A stretch of DNA of 64,000 nt from Acinetobacter portensis (lineage in GTDB: Bacteria; Pseudomonadota; Gammaproteobacteria; Pseudomonadales; Moraxellaceae), in the NCBI RefSeq assembly GCF_023158935.1, contig NZ_CP096120.1, forward strand, positions 434,001 to 498,000, read 5' to 3'. The position numbers and the translations under genes are program-made. Under the pieces are notes generated by a model that saw nothing but the letters and a program-made list of their open reading frames with translations, was not told the DNA's origin and did no database searches. Positions 16,640 to 26,339 of this stretch are shown piece by piece. Numbering within the stretch: the first letter of the stretch is position 1; each line of letters starts with the position of its first letter.

Positions 16640-17047
16640 TTATTTTGCTTTAATCAGTGGTAAGCCTTGAGCTTTCCAATTGCTAATACCGCCATCTAAA
16701 CGGTAAGCATCTGCATGACCTACTTGTTGTAGTGCAGTACCAGCAACTTGACCTAAATTACAGATAAACACGATAGGGCGTTCAGCTGTTTTTAGCTCTT
16801 CAACATGACTTGTAATTTTGCTGTAAGGAATATTACGGCTGCCACTAATATGACCTTCACGGAAATCTTTAGCGTCACGTAAATCTACAAGCATTGCATT
16901 TTTAGCTTTAACTAAAATGCCTAAAGATTGAGGAGAGATCTTACGACCATTACGTTGGCCTTCTAAAATAAAGAACAACACTACAAGTACAGCAAGTGTT
17001 CCAAATAAGAGGGGATGATTCCCCATAAACTCGAACCAACGTTCCAC
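16640..17047 (-). CDS. membrane-anchored rhodanese-like protein (YibN type)
   Basis: A 135-aa protein with one N-terminal transmembrane helix (about 12-29) and a cytosolic rhodanese domain. The domain has LVDLRDAKDFREGHI and the putative catalytic Cys in FICNLGQVAG; the typical C-R-x-G loop is altered. It is the first gene of the operon with grxC and secB, the same position as yibN in E. coli. Its role is uncertain; in E. coli YibN has been linked to the membrane-protein insertion machinery. Confidence 0.9.
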   Translation of the reverse strand: MERWFEFMGNHPLLFGTLAVLVVLFFILEGQRNGRKISPQSLGILVKAKNAMLVDLRDAKDFREGHISGSRNIPYSKITSHVEELKTAERPIVFICNLGQVAGTALQQVGHADAYRLDGGISNWKAQGLPLIKAK

Positions 17048-17141
17048 AAATCACCTAATTACAATTTAATATTGTCAAAGAGTATAGCCTATAAATATGG
17101 CGATCAAAATCGCATCTTCAAGGGCTATTGTTGAATTAAAA

Positions 17142-18200
17142 TTAATTTTTTTGCTGAGCCTCAGCAATTTCATCAATTAAGCGTAAAAAACTGTCTAAAC
17201 GACGTGGCAGAATTTCACCATTTTGCGCAGCTAAACGAAGCGCACATTGTTTTTCATGTTTATGTGTGCAATTTCTGAATTGGCAATAACCTAAAAGTTT
17301 GTCAATTTCAGGGAAGCCTTCTTGAACTTTATCTGCATTTAAATGCCATAAACCAAATTCACGAATTCCCGGTGAGTCAATGAGCGCAGCACCATCACCA
17401 AAGCCAATCAGGCGGGTAGATGTTGTTGTGTGCTGACCAAGTGCCGAGTTTTCAGAAATGATATTGGTCTTTTGCGTTGCATCGGGAACAATGGTGTTAA
17501 TAATTGAGCTTTTACCCACACCCGATTGACCAACAAAGGCAACGGTTTCACCTGCTAATCTTTCAGCAAGTTTAGATACATTATCCATAGACTGCGTAAG
17601 CATGATTTCATAGCCTAAATCTTGGTATTCTTTTACCAAGTCTAGAATAGGATCATTTTCTTTGAGTAAATCGGTTTTATTAAGTACCAATAATGCAGGA
17701 ATTTTTGCATCTGCACAGGCTACTAAATAACGATCGATTAAACCCGGAGCGGGTTCAGGAAGTGGAGAAAATACAATCACAATTAAACTAATGTTTGCTG
17801 CGACAGGCTTCACTTTGTGGTAACGATCTGGTCGTGTTAGTAAAGATTGACGAGGATGGATGGCAGTAATAATGCCTAAACCTGTAATTGGGTCGGCTTG
17901 CCATTTTACGCGGTCGCCAGTCACCAATAATTCTAAATTGGTACGTGTATGACAACGCCAAACACTACCTAACTCAATAGCTTTCCAAAAAGGTTCAGGT
18001 TCGCCATCTTTTACAATTGGTTTTTCAGGATGTACGTCAGGAGTCGAAAGCGTTTGTACTTCAAGTTGTCGACCATAATGTTGAACAACTAGACCTTCTA
18101 AATCATTTGAAGTATCTAAATCTTCTTGACGTGTTTTGTGTTGTTTCTCAATACGACGTTGTTGCTGTTCGGTTAAACGTCGTTTACGAATTAAAGCCAT
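17142..18200 (-). CDS. rsgA: ribosome small subunit-dependent GTPase A
   Basis: A 352-aa circularly permuted GTPase acting in 30S subunit maturation. An N-terminal basic segment and OB fold precede the GTPase motifs, which run in permuted order: NKTD, then GQSGVGKSS, then DSPG. The C-terminal zinc region has Cys-x4-Cys-x-His-x5-Cys (YCQFRNCTHKHEKQC). It is divergent from orn, with about 120 nt between them, which is the E. coli arrangement. Confidence 0.96.
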   Translation of the reverse strand: MALIRKRRLTEQQQRRIEKQHKTRQEDLDTSNDLEGLVVQHYGRQLEVQTLSTPDVHPEKPIVKDGEPEPFWKAIELGSVWRCHTRTNLELLVTGDRVKWQADPITGLGIITAIHPRQSLLTRPDRYHKVKPVAANISLIVIVFSPLPEPAPGLIDRYLVACADAKIPALLVLNKTDLLKENDPILDLVKEYQDLGYEIMLTQSMDNVSKLAERLAGETVAFVGQSGVGKSSIINTIVPDATQKTNIISENSALGQHTTTSTRLIGFGDGAALIDSPGIREFGLWHLNADKVQEGFPEIDKLLGYCQFRNCTHKHEKQCALRLAAQNGEILPRRLDSFLRLIDEIAEAQQKN

Positions 18201-18323
18201 TCATGTCCTAAAAAACCTTGAATCTAAGATGGCAAAAATAGCACGAAGAAGGGGGGCAATTACAGCTATCATTCGAGAAATTTGCTACTATATTGTTTTT
18301 AAGCCTAATAAGATTGCACATTT

Positions 18324-18881
18324 ATGAGCAGCACGCCTGATACACGCCTCATTTGGATTGACCTAGAAATGACAGGTCTAGATACAGATAACGACGAAAT
18401 TATTGAAATTGCGACGATTGTGACAGACGATAATTTAAATATTTTGGCAGAAGGTCCTGTGCTTGCTATTCATCAGTCTCCAATTAAGCTAAATGCAATG
18501 GATGAGTGGAATACGCGTCAACATGGGCAATCTGGTCTCATTGAGCGTGTGCGTCGTAGTAAACTGACTGCACGAGATGCAGAGTTACAAACGCTTGAAT
18601 TCTTAAAAAAATGGGTAGATCCAAAAACATCTCCAATGTGCGGTAACTCGATTTGCCAAGATCGCCGTTTTATGCACCGTTTAATGCCTGAATTGGAACA
18701 ATTTTTCCATTATCGTAACTTAGACGTATCTTCTGTAAAAGAATTAGCAAAACGCTGGCGCCCAGAAATTATGGGTGGCTTGAAAAAGAATGCATCACAT
18801 TTAGCAATGGATGATATTCGTGACTCAATTGCAGAGCTTAAATACTATCGTCAATATTTCTTTATTATGAATAAAGACTAA
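18324..18881 (+). CDS. orn: oligoribonuclease
   Basis: A 185-aa DEDDh exonuclease that degrades dinucleotides and short RNA oligomers, including pGpG. Exo I is [10 protein letters not shown] at the N-terminus, exo II is the NSICQDRRF region, and exo III has the His/Asp in [11 protein letters not shown] near the C-terminus. The length is typical (about 180). It is followed by an 8-bp terminator. Confidence 0.97.
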   Translation: MSSTPDTRLIWIDLEMTGLDTDNDEIIEIATIVTDDNLNILAEGPVLAIHQSPIKLNAMDEWNTRQHGQSGLIERVRRSKLTARDAELQTLEFLKKWVDPKTSPMCGNSICQDRRFMHRLMPELEQFFHYRNLDVSSVKELAKRWRPEIMGGLKKNASHLAMDDIRDSIAELKYYRQYFFIMNKD

Positions 18882-18902
18882 TGTGTTGATGTGTTTGATA
18901 GG

Positions 18903-18926
18903 AAAGGGGCAAAAGCCTCTTTTTTA
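18903..18926 (+). terminator. orn terminator
   Basis: AAAGGGGC pairs with GCCTCTTT (one G-T pair) around an AAAA loop, followed by six further T. It lies 22 nt after the orn stop. Confidence 0.8.
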
Positions 18927-18955
18927 TTGGCTGATGATTAAAAAATGAGTATAAT
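18927..18955 (+). promoter_or_regulatory. sigma-70 promoter candidate for the Bax inhibitor-like gene
   Basis: TTGGCT at 18927-18932, a 17-nt spacer, and TATAAT at 18950-18955. The -35 box abuts the orn terminator T tract. It implies transcription start near 18962 and an ~87-nt leader before the ATG at 19049. Confidence 0.55.
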
Positions 18956-19048
18956 TTATACAGGTTACAAAAAATATTTACGTCATTCATTTTGATGAAG
19001 ATGATTACGTATAAAATTGAGCAATGAATTATAACAACGAGCTTTATT

Positions 19049-19782
19049 ATGCAAAGTAATAACCCTATTTTAACGCGTGTTGAAATCCAACACAATTACT
19101 CTCAGCCGATGACTATTCAAGGCGCTATTCAAAAGGCAACACTTCTTACTGTAATTTCGGCAGTGGTTGGTGTGTCATTTTTCTTTTATGTTTTTATGAC
19201 GGCTAATTTGTCTCTTGCATATACAGGCGCAATGGTAGGTGCATTGGTGGTTTAATTCTTGCCTTAATTGCAACATTTAAACCCAATACAGCACGCACTT
19301 TAGCTATTCCTTATGCATTATTTGAAGGTGCATTTTTAGGTGGTATTTCTGTTGTTTTCCAATTGAAATATCCAGGTGTTCCTTTGCAAGCGTTATTGGC
19401 AACATTCGTAACCACTTTTGTTATGTTTGGCTTGTATAAATATAGAATTGTGCGTGCGACTGAAAAATTCAAATCTGTTGTAATGTCTGCATCAATTGCT
19501 ATTGCCATTGTATTTGTTGTGCAATTTGTTATGCGTATGGCTTTTGGTTCAAGCATTCCATTCTTATTTGAAACAAGTCCATTAGGTATTGGTTTTGCTG
19601 CATTTGTTGCAGTAATTGCATCTTTAAATTTAATTTTAGATTTCGATTTAATTGAAAATGGTGCAGCACAAGGTGCACCTAAAGCAATGGAATGGTTGTC
19701 TGCAATTGCGTTATTGGCAACATTGGTTTGGATGTATTATTCATTCTTACGCTTGTTGGGCATGCTCAATAGCGACGACTAA
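19049..19782 (+). pseudogene. Bax inhibitor-1/YccA family membrane protein, frameshifted
   Basis: An intact gene would encode about 244 aa of a seven-helix Bax inhibitor-1/YccA protein (an inner-membrane protein that interacts with FtsH in E. coli). The first 68 codons run from MQSNNPILTR to GALVV and hit a stop at 19253-19255. The homologous protein continues in another frame from about 19249 (GLILALIATFKPN onwards) to the stop at 19782, containing PYALFEGAFLGG and LNLILDFDLIE. One missing base in the GTGG stretch near 19246-19250 explains it. Both halves keep full coding character, so the lesion is recent or a sequence error. Confidence 0.85.
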
Positions 19783-19798
19783 TTTAAAAATTAGAAAC

Positions 19799-19826
19799 AA
19801 AACGCTCCACATTAGGGGCGTTTTTT
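19799..19826 (+). terminator. intrinsic terminator
   Basis: AAAACGCTCC pairs with GGGGCGTTTT (one G-T pair), followed by a T run. It lies 16 nt after the Bax inhibitor-like gene. Confidence 0.85.
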
Positions 19827-19925
19827 ATATTTAAATGAAGGGAAATGAAAAAAGATGCATTATGCAATTTAGTAATTTCTAAATTTTAGGCATTATGTGA
19901 ACAGATTATATTAAGTGAGAGTCTC

Positions 19926-20732
19926 ATGGCACAAGGATTATTAGCAGGTAAACGCTTCCTCATCGCAGGTATTGCAAGCAAATTATCAATTGCATTTGGT
20001 ATTGCAGAAGCGCTTCATCGTGAAGGCGCAGAGTTAGCTTTTACTTACCCAAATGAAAAACTAAAAAAACGTGTAGATGATTTTGCTGCACACTTTGGTT
20101 CAACTTTAGTATTTCCTTGTGATGTAGGCGTTGACGCTGAAATTGACAGTGCTTTTGCAGAACTTGCAAAACATTGGGACGGTTTAGATGGTCTTGTGCA
20201 TTCAATTGGTTTTGCACCTGCACATACTTTAGATGGCGACTTTACAGACGTAACTGACCGTGACGGTTTTAAAGTTGCGCATGACATTAGTGCATATAGC
20301 TTCATTGCGATGGCGCGTGCTGCTAAGCCTTTATTGGCTGCTCGTCAAGGTTGCTTATTAACGCTGACTTACCAAGGTTCTGAGCGTGTTATGCCTAACT
20401 ACAACGTAATGGGTATGGCAAAAGCATCTTTAGAAGCTGGCGTACGTTATTTAGCTTCTAGCTTGGGTGAAGAAGGTATTCGTGTAAACGCGATTTCTGC
20501 GGGTCCTATTCGTACACTTGCGGCTTCAGGTATTAAATCTTTCCGTAAAATGTTAGATGTTAACGAAAAAGTTGCACCGCTTAAACGTAACGTAACTATT
20601 GAAGACGTTGGTAATGCTGCATTGTTCTTATGTTCACCTTGGGCAAATGGTATTACAGGCGAAATTTTATATGTAGATGCTGGCTACAATACTGTAGGTA
20701 TGAGCGCATCGCTAATGATGGATAGCGAATAA
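19926..20732 (+). CDS. fabI: enoyl-[acyl-carrier-protein] reductase (NADH), FabI
   Basis: A 268-aa SDR-type enoyl-ACP reductase that performs the last step of each fatty-acid elongation cycle; the family target of triclosan. The N-terminal cofactor motif is [13 protein letters not shown] at 15-27. The catalytic Tyr159-x6-Lys166 pair lies in [13 protein letters not shown], and [10 protein letters not shown] is the substrate-loop region. The length fits the family (about 260). It is monocistronic with its own terminator. Confidence 0.96.
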   Translation: MAQGLLAGKRFLIAGIASKLSIAFGIAEALHREGAELAFTYPNEKLKKRVDDFAAHFGSTLVFPCDVGVDAEIDSAFAELAKHWDGLDGLVHSIGFAPAHTLDGDFTDVTDRDGFKVAHDISAYSFIAMARAAKPLLAARQGCLLTLTYQGSERVMPNYNVMGMAKASLEAGVRYLASSLGEEGIRVNAISAGPIRTLAASGIKSFRKMLDVNEKVAPLKRNVTIEDVGNAALFLCSPWANGITGEILYVDAGYNTVGMSASLMMDSE

Positions 20733-20753
20733 GTCTCACTATAAATGACGTAT

Positions 20754-20781
20754 AAAAAACGGTGCATAAGCACCGTTTTTT
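20754..20781. terminator. bidirectional intrinsic terminator
   Basis: AAAAAACGGTGC / GCACCGTTTTTT stem with a short ATAA loop, between the convergent fabI and outer-membrane factor genes. Confidence 0.92.
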
Positions 20782-20793
20782 ATGGCTTTAATT

Positions 20794-22212
20794 TTATGGT
20801 AATTGCTTAATTGGGCTACCACCTAAAGCTTGCATTAACGTTACATATGCATTGTATTGGCTCTGCTTAGTCGAAACTAAATTCAATCGTGCTTCACGTG
20901 CAGTCTTTTGAGCATCCAATAAATTTTTTAATGCAATTGCGCCGTTGTTGTAGCGAACTTGCGTTAGGCGTTCCGTTTTTTCAGCAAGTTGAACATTACG
21001 TTCTTGCAAAGAAACCTGTTTATCTAACTCATTACGTGCAGATAAGGCATTTTCAACATCAGCAAATGCTTTATACATTGTTTGACGATATTGAATAATC
21101 GACTTTTCATATTCAAGTTCATTTACTTTTAAATCACGTTTCATATCATTCCATTGTAAAAATGGAAGCGATAATCCTGCACCTAAAAGAGCAGTAGGAT
21201 TTGAAAGAATTTGGGCAAGTGATGTATTGGTTGTGCCGCCAGTTGAAAAGCTACCTGTTAAGCTAATAGATGGATAATATTTTGCTTTATTGGCATCTTT
21301 ATTGGCTAAAGCTTTACGTAAACGTAATTCTGTTGCTTTTAAGTCAGGGCGACGTGATAAAAGTTCAGCAGGCAAGCCGGAAGAAATTTCAGGTAATTTA
21401 GACTGCGGTAATTTTGCAGGTTCATTAATATTTAATTGTTGAACAGGTATATTTAAAAGCACAGCTAAAGCGGTACGTGCTTCTACTTTTTGCTGTTCAA
21501 TTTGGCTTAAACTTGCTTTTTGACTTTGAACAGCTTGTTCAGCTGAAGTTAAATCTAAACCTGAAACTGCACCTGCGCGGTATTGGGTTTGAACCAATTC
21601 ATAGGTTTTTTGCGTACTTGCTAGGTTTTGATTAGCAACAGAAAGACGCTCATTTAAATAGCCCAATTGCCAATAAAGTTGAGCTGTTGTTGCAATTAAA
21701 CTTTGCGCTGTCGCTTGTAAGTCTTGTTCAGAAGCCAAAGCTTCCCAACGTGAAGCTTGAGTTTGATTGGCAAGTTTTCCAAATAAATCTAACTCATAAC
21801 TTAAGCCAGGATAGCTCAGCGAAATACCATTTGAAGAATCGCCATCACCATCTAGGCTAAAGCGGTGTTTGGCAGAAGCACCAGCATCCCCAACGCGAAT
21901 ACCTTGTTGGCTTTGAGATTGCTTTGCTTGAATTCGCGCTTGTTGTAAGTTAATTCCTGCAACGGCTAAATCACTGTTTGCAGCAAGAACTTTGTCGACC
22001 AATTGGTTAAGCTGAACGTCATTAAATAAAGTCCACCATTGATCTGCATAAGCATCTGCATGAATTTGTTTGCTTACATTTTTTGAGTTTTGAAAGCTAG
22101 ATGGCGTAGCAATATTCGGCTGTTCATAAGGTGATTTCACCAAAGCAGCGCAACCTACCAATGAACTACTCAGAATCAAAGCACTTGCAAGCTTAGTTAA
22201 ATGTGTTTGCAT
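20794..22212 (-). CDS. outer-membrane efflux lipoprotein, NodT/OprM family (MacAB partner)
   Basis: A 472-aa TolC-like outer-membrane channel lipoprotein. I set the start at ATG 22212, which has AAGGA 7-8 nt upstream and gives a lipoprotein signal with lipobox LVGC (Cys21). The frame is open to 22299, but that part overlaps macB. Two OEP repeats follow, with LSRRPDL near 300, as in NodT-family proteins. It is the third gene of macA-macB-OMF and is predicted to complete a tripartite pump, whereas E. coli MacAB borrows TolC. Confidence 0.92.
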   Translation of the reverse strand: MQTHLTKLASALILSSSLVGCAALVKSPYEQPNIATPSSFQNSKNVSKQIHADAYADQWWTLFNDVQLNQLVDKVLAANSDLAVAGINLQQARIQAKQSQSQQGIRVGDAGASAKHRFSLDGDGDSSNGISLSYPGLSYELDLFGKLANQTQASRWEALASEQDLQATAQSLIATTAQLYWQLGYLNERLSVANQNLASTQKTYELVQTQYRAGAVSGLDLTSAEQAVQSQKASLSQIEQQKVEARTALAVLLNIPVQQLNINEPAKLPQSKLPEISSGLPAELLSRRPDLKATELRLRKALANKDANKAKYYPSISLTGSFSTGGTTNTSLAQILSNPTALLGAGLSLPFLQWNDMKRDLKVNELEYEKSIIQYRQTMYKAFADVENALSARNELDKQVSLQERNVQLAEKTERLTQVRYNNGAIALKNLLDAQKTAREARLNLVSTKQSQYNAYVTLMQALGGSPIKQLP

Positions 22213-22222
22213 GATTATTTCC

Positions 22223-24205
22223 TTATTCTCTAGAGAGTGCATCGACGGGGTTAAGTTGAGCAGCGTTGCGTGCAGGAATAAAGCCAAATACAATACCAAT
22301 TAAGCTTGAACATACAAAGGCTGCAACAATTGACGTTGTTGAATATGCCATTTGGAATGATCCGCCTGCAAAATGCGTAATAAGTTGACCAATTCCTAAA
22401 GATAAAAGAACACCTAAAATACCGCCTAAAATACAGACCAAAATAGCTTCAATAAGGAATTGCTGCAAAATGTCGCTTTGGCGTGCGCCAACAGCCATGC
22501 GTACCCCAATTTCTTGGGTACGTTCTGTTACGGAAACAAGCATAATATTCATTACGCCAATACCACCAACAATAAGCGAAATAACCGCAATTGCTGAAAT
22601 GAGCAAAGTCATTGTTTGTGTAGTTTGCTGAATGGTTTCACGAATACTGTCAGAGTTTTGGGTAAATACATCCTGAGCACCGTGCCGTTGCTCAAGTAAA
22701 CTTAGAATGGCATTTTCTGCAACATGACTTGGGTATTCATCTTTAATACGGACAATAATGCTTCGTACGTTAGATTGACCTAACATTCGACTCATTACAG
22801 TTGAATAGGGAAGATATACATTAAGGCTGTCAGCATTTCCCATCATGCCTGTTTGAGCATCTACCACACCAATAATACGGCTTGGTACGCTACCTAAAAG
22901 TACAACTTGTCCAACAGGATTGATGCCATCGCTAAAAAACTTGTTTTGAGTATTGGTATCAATGACAACATCTTGTGCTTGTTGAATAACACTGTTCTTA
23001 TCGAAAGCCTGACCCGACTTAAAACTTAAACCTTTTACATAAAAGAAGTCTTCGCTTACTCCATTTACAGTTGTAGCTGCCTCAATATCTTTGAAGCGAG
23101 CTGTCACATTCGAGTTTACAGACGGACTTACACCGTCTACATAGGGTTGCTCTGAAAGTGCATCACCATCTGCAGGAATAAGTGTTTTAACCTGCGAGGC
23201 TCGTGAGTTATCACCAAAACCACGACCTTGATAAATGGTGATGGTGTTGGTGCCTAAGCTACTAATGTTTTGTAGAATTTGCTTTTGTGAGCCGTTACCT
23301 AAAGCAACAACAGACACCACCGATGCAATACCAATAATAATTCCGAGCATAGTCAGGAACGTTCGCATGCGATGTGCATTCATGGCTAAAAGTGCCATAC
23401 GGAATGCTTCACCCAAACGATCTACAACAGAACGCCATGCAGGAATTTTCTTTTGTGGTGCGCGAACTAAAGTTTGTTTCTCTAGTACCTCATCTTCAGA
23501 AATTTCAGGTGTATTAGCTTGATCGGAAATAATATTTCCGTCACTAATTTCAATAATACGTGTGGCATTTTTAGCAACATTGTGGTCATGTGTAACTAAA
23601 ATGATGGTGTGACCTTTGGCATTAAGTTCACGTAAAATACGCATCACTTCAATACCACTATTCTTATCGAGTGCACCTGTTGGTTCATCTGCAAGAATAA
23701 CATCGCCACCGTTCATTAGTGCACGGGCAATAGAAACACGTTGTTGCTGACCACCTGAAAGTTGGCTAGGTCTATTTTGAGTTTTATCGGCTAAACCTAA
23801 ATCTGATAATAATTGTTTTGCACGTTCTTGGCGTTCATGTGCATCTGCACCTGCGTAAATTGCAGGAACTTCCACATTTCCTGTTGCATTTAAATCACCA
23901 AGGAGGTGATAGCGCTGAAAAATAAAGCCAAAATATTCACGACGTAATTGTGCAAGTTCATCGGGTTCTAGTTCGCGTGTTTCACGTCCACTAACTTTGT
24001 AGCTGCCTTCGGTTGGCTGATCTAAACATCCAAGAATATTCATGAGTGTAGATTTACCAGAACCTGATTGACCTACAATGGCAACAAGTTCGCCAGGATA
24101 AATTTCTAAATTTACCCCTTTAAGAATCTGAACGGTTGTTTCGCCTGCGGGAAATTCACGAGTCAGATTCTTGACCTCTAGTAGAGGCTTTAAATTTTGA
24201 CTCAT
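22223..24205 (-). CDS. macB: MacB ABC transporter, fused ATPase-permease
   Basis: A 660-aa inner-membrane protein. The N-terminal ATPase (about 1-230) has Walker [10 protein letters not shown], signature LSGGQQQR and Walker B ILADEPTG. One membrane helix (about 285-305), a large periplasmic domain and three C-terminal helices (FtsX-like permease, with GIGVMNIMLVSVTERTQEIG) follow. MacB drives mechanotransmission export of macrolides, peptides or siderophores. It lies 2 nt downstream of macA, so the pump genes are coupled. Confidence 0.96.
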   Translation of the reverse strand: MSQNLKPLLEVKNLTREFPAGETTVQILKGVNLEIYPGELVAIVGQSGSGKSTLMNILGCLDQPTEGSYKVSGRETRELEPDELAQLRREYFGFIFQRYHLLGDLNATGNVEVPAIYAGADAHERQERAKQLLSDLGLADKTQNRPSQLSGGQQQRVSIARALMNGGDVILADEPTGALDKNSGIEVMRILRELNAKGHTIILVTHDHNVAKNATRIIEISDGNIISDQANTPEISEDEVLEKQTLVRAPQKKIPAWRSVVDRLGEAFRMALLAMNAHRMRTFLTMLGIIIGIASVVSVVALGNGSQKQILQNISSLGTNTITIYQGRGFGDNSRASQVKTLIPADGDALSEQPYVDGVSPSVNSNVTARFKDIEAATTVNGVSEDFFYVKGLSFKSGQAFDKNSVIQQAQDVVIDTNTQNKFFSDGINPVGQVVLLGSVPSRIIGVVDAQTGMMGNADSLNVYLPYSTVMSRMLGQSNVRSIIVRIKDEYPSHVAENAILSLLEQRHGAQDVFTQNSDSIRETIQQTTQTMTLLISAIAVISLIVGGIGVMNIMLVSVTERTQEIGVRMAVGARQSDILQQFLIEAILVCILGGILGVLLSLGIGQLITHFAGGSFQMAYSTTSIVAAFVCSSLIGIVFGFIPARNAAQLNPVDALSRE

Positions 24206-24207
24206 AA

Positions 24208-25542
24208 TTACATTCTCATCCCTGGACCACCACTGCGTTTAGCAGCATTATTTGATGTGTCCGAGCCATCAGCAATAACAACTTTGTCACCTTGCTTTAA
24301 GCCACGTAAAACTTGTGCAGTAACACGGTTATTTAAACCAATTAATACAGGTTGTGGTTTTGCAGTACCATCAGCTTGAACAACACGAACCATACTTACA
24401 GTGGCTTTACCATTTTGTACCAATTGTTTTTCTGCTGCTGTTAATTCAAAGCGTTTTGGATGATCTGAATTTTCACCCTTACTAGTAGGTCGTTCAGTTT
24501 GAGTATTATTGGTATTATTTGGTGCTCTGCGTTGTGGACGATTTGATGCCTGAATAGCAGCAGCAGGAACAGTGAGCGCATTTTTTGCTTCATCTAAAAT
24601 AATATAAACCTGCGCTGTCATATCAATACGCAATTTGCCATCTTCATTTGGCACGTCAAATAATGCGTTGTAATAAACAGCAGTACTTGTAGATGATGAA
24701 GATGTATTGCTGTCTGAATTAATAGATTTTGGTGCAGGTTCTACTTGACGAAGTTTTGCGTAAATTTTCTTTTCGCTATTCCCTAAAGTTGTGAAATAAA
24801 CAGATTGACCTTCCTCAACTTTCATAACATCTGCTTCAGAGATTTCAGCCTTAATGGTCATTGTGTCCAGTTTTGCTAATTTCACAATGGTCGGTGCGCT
24901 TTGGTTTGCATTCACCGTTTGGCCTTCTTCAGTCACAATCGCAACAATAGTGCCATCCATAGGTGCAAGAATTTGTGTATAGCCTAAATCTTCTTTAGCG
25001 GTTGCAAGTGTTAAGCGAGATTGCTCAATTTGAGCACTAATAGCAGTGATGTCTGCTTGTGCTGTTTTATAGCTTGCCAAAGCACTTTCTAATTCTGCAC
25101 GAGAAGTTGCATCTTGTGCATACATTGCTTTTTGGCGGTTATATTCAGATTCTACTTTTACTAAATTTGCTTGTCTAACTGCAAGTTGAGCTTGTTGATT
25201 TTTAATGCTTGCTTCTGCCGTTTTTAAATCATTTTCTTGGCGTACAGAATCAATTTGAGCAATAAGTTGACCTTGTTTTACTTGATCGCCCAATTCCACA
25301 TACATTTTTTTAACTTGACCTGAAACCTGAGCGCCAACGCTTACCATTTTGGTTGCTTCAAGTACACCAGTTGCTAAAACAGCATTTTCAATATCACCAC
25401 GGCTAACTTCGGCTGTAATGAATTGAGGCGTTTCTTGTTTTGGTTTTAAAAAATACCAAGCAGTAAGAGCAATTGCTAATGCACAAACAGCGATAATAAA
25501 GATTTTAGTCGGTTTTATTTTTGGCATGGTCATGAGGAGCAT
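24208..25542 (-). CDS. macA: MacA periplasmic adaptor subunit
   Basis: A 444-aa membrane-fusion protein. A single N-terminal helix (about 14-30) anchors it. The lipoyl halves (VLATGVLEATK... and the later TIVAIVTEEGQTV region) flank a long alpha-helical hairpin (about 100-175), and a beta-barrel and membrane-proximal domain complete it. A low-complexity Asn/Thr/Arg-rich insert lies near 345-375, before the last domain. It bridges MacB and the outer-membrane lipoprotein. In-frame Met codons at positions 4 and 6 are alternative starts; no clear Shine-Dalgarno decides. Confidence 0.93.
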   Translation of the reverse strand: MLLMTMPKIKPTKIFIIAVCALAIALTAWYFLKPKQETPQFITAEVSRGDIENAVLATGVLEATKMVSVGAQVSGQVKKMYVELGDQVKQGQLIAQIDSVRQENDLKTAEASIKNQQAQLAVRQANLVKVESEYNRQKAMYAQDATSRAELESALASYKTAQADITAISAQIEQSRLTLATAKEDLGYTQILAPMDGTIVAIVTEEGQTVNANQSAPTIVKLAKLDTMTIKAEISEADVMKVEEGQSVYFTTLGNSEKKIYAKLRQVEPAPKSINSDSNTSSSSTSTAVYYNALFDVPNEDGKLRIDMTAQVYIILDEAKNALTVPAAAIQASNRPQRRAPNNTNNTQTERPTSKGENSDHPKRFELTAAEKQLVQNGKATVSMVRVVQADGTAKPQPVLIGLNNRVTAQVLRGLKQGDKVVIADGSDTSNNAAKRSGGPGMRM

Positions 25543-25713
25543 TAAATATAATGTTCTAAGTATAAAAGTTAATTGCGGATAAATCGTGAATTTATATTTG
25601 TATATTCATGCAAATAAGAATTATTGGATATTTATAATATATTTAAGTATAACTTGATAAGTAACGTTATTTTTTTTGAAAAAAATGAAATATATTAATA
25701 ATAACTTAACATT

Positions 25714-25742
25714 TTCATATATTTATACGCCAAAAGTATAAT
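25714..25742 (+). promoter_or_regulatory. sigma-70 promoter candidate upstream of the hemerythrin gene
   Basis: TTCATA at 25714-25719, a 17-nt spacer, and a perfect TATAAT at 25737-25742. It predicts initiation near 25749. The rest of the 347-bp gap (25543-25889) is extremely AT-rich and holds no ORF that I can support. Confidence 0.5.
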
Positions 25743-25748
25743 GAAAAA

Positions 25749-25838
25749 TATCGTAATAAAGTAACATTTTGTATGGGAAATAATCAATTGTGTTTATATG
25801 ATCTAATTGCCAATTTAACCTTATGGCATTTTTTTTTA
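25749..25838 (+). ncRNA. candidate short transcript / terminated leader upstream of the hemerythrin gene
   Basis: From the promoter at 25714-25742 a transcript of about 90 nt would end at a terminator-like element: TGCCA at 25808-25812 pairs with TGGCA at 25824-25828 and is followed directly by nine T (25829-25837). It could be a small RNA or a leader that limits expression of the hemerythrin gene. The stem is only 5 bp, so this is tentative. Confidence 0.3.
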
Positions 25839-25858
25839 ATGGTTCATATAAAAATTAG

Positions 25859-25872
25859 CGTATTGGAATACG
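25859..25872. promoter_or_regulatory. palindrome before the hemerythrin start codon
   Basis: CGTATTGGAATACG is an inverted repeat (6-bp arms, GG centre) 17 nt before the ATG at 25890. It could be a dimeric repressor site or a hairpin near the ribosome binding site. Confidence 0.35.
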
Positions 25873-25889
25873 TGAATTGGGGATAACAA

Positions 25890-26339
25890 ATGGAATGGAA
25901 TGATACATTCAATATAGGGATTGACGTGATTGATCAACAACATCGTCAAATATTGGACTATATTAATATTTTAGAGCAAATTCGAGTGACTGGAGATAAG
26001 TCTAAAATTAAAGAAGTTTTAGACGATTTAATTGATTATACACAGTCACATTTTACTTTCGAGGAAAACCTTTTAGAACAAGTGAATTATCAGTTTTTGC
26101 CATCGCACCGTGGTATACATGAATTATTTGTAAAAAAATTAATTGGTTATCGTCAAAAATTTGATATGGGGATTTCAGTTGAAGGTGATTTACATCGCTT
26201 GTTGTCGAAGTGGTTGATTAACCATATTCGTCATGATGATCAAGATTATGTTGATGCTGTTCGTGACAATATGTTGCGTTATTTACGTACACAAGAAGAG
26301 AAGAAAGGAAAAGGCTGGTTCGCTCGTTTTTTCAGTTAA
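25890..26339 (+). CDS. bacteriohemerythrin
   Basis: A 149-aa oxygen-binding di-iron protein. All seven expected ligands are in place: H18, H54 and E58 (HFTFE), H73 and H77 (HRGIH), H112 and D117 (HIRHDD). The start MEWNDTFNIGI is typical. It would bind O2 (or NO) reversibly in the cytosol; in other bacteria such proteins supply oxygen to enzymes or sensors. It is monocistronic, and its stop overlaps the convergent holA stop by 4 bp. Confidence 0.95.
   Translation: MEWNDTFNIGIDVIDQQHRQILDYINILEQIRVTGDKSKIKEVLDDLIDYTQSHFTFEENLLEQVNYQFLPSHRGIHELFVKKLIGYRQKFDMGISVEGDLHRLLSKWLINHIRHDDQDYVDAVRDNMLRYLRTQEEKKGKGWFARFFS

Noticed and set aside
19240..19260. Programmed ribosomal frameshift in the Bax inhibitor-like gene
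   Set aside because: No slippery heptamer or downstream stimulatory structure; members of this family are normally in a single frame.
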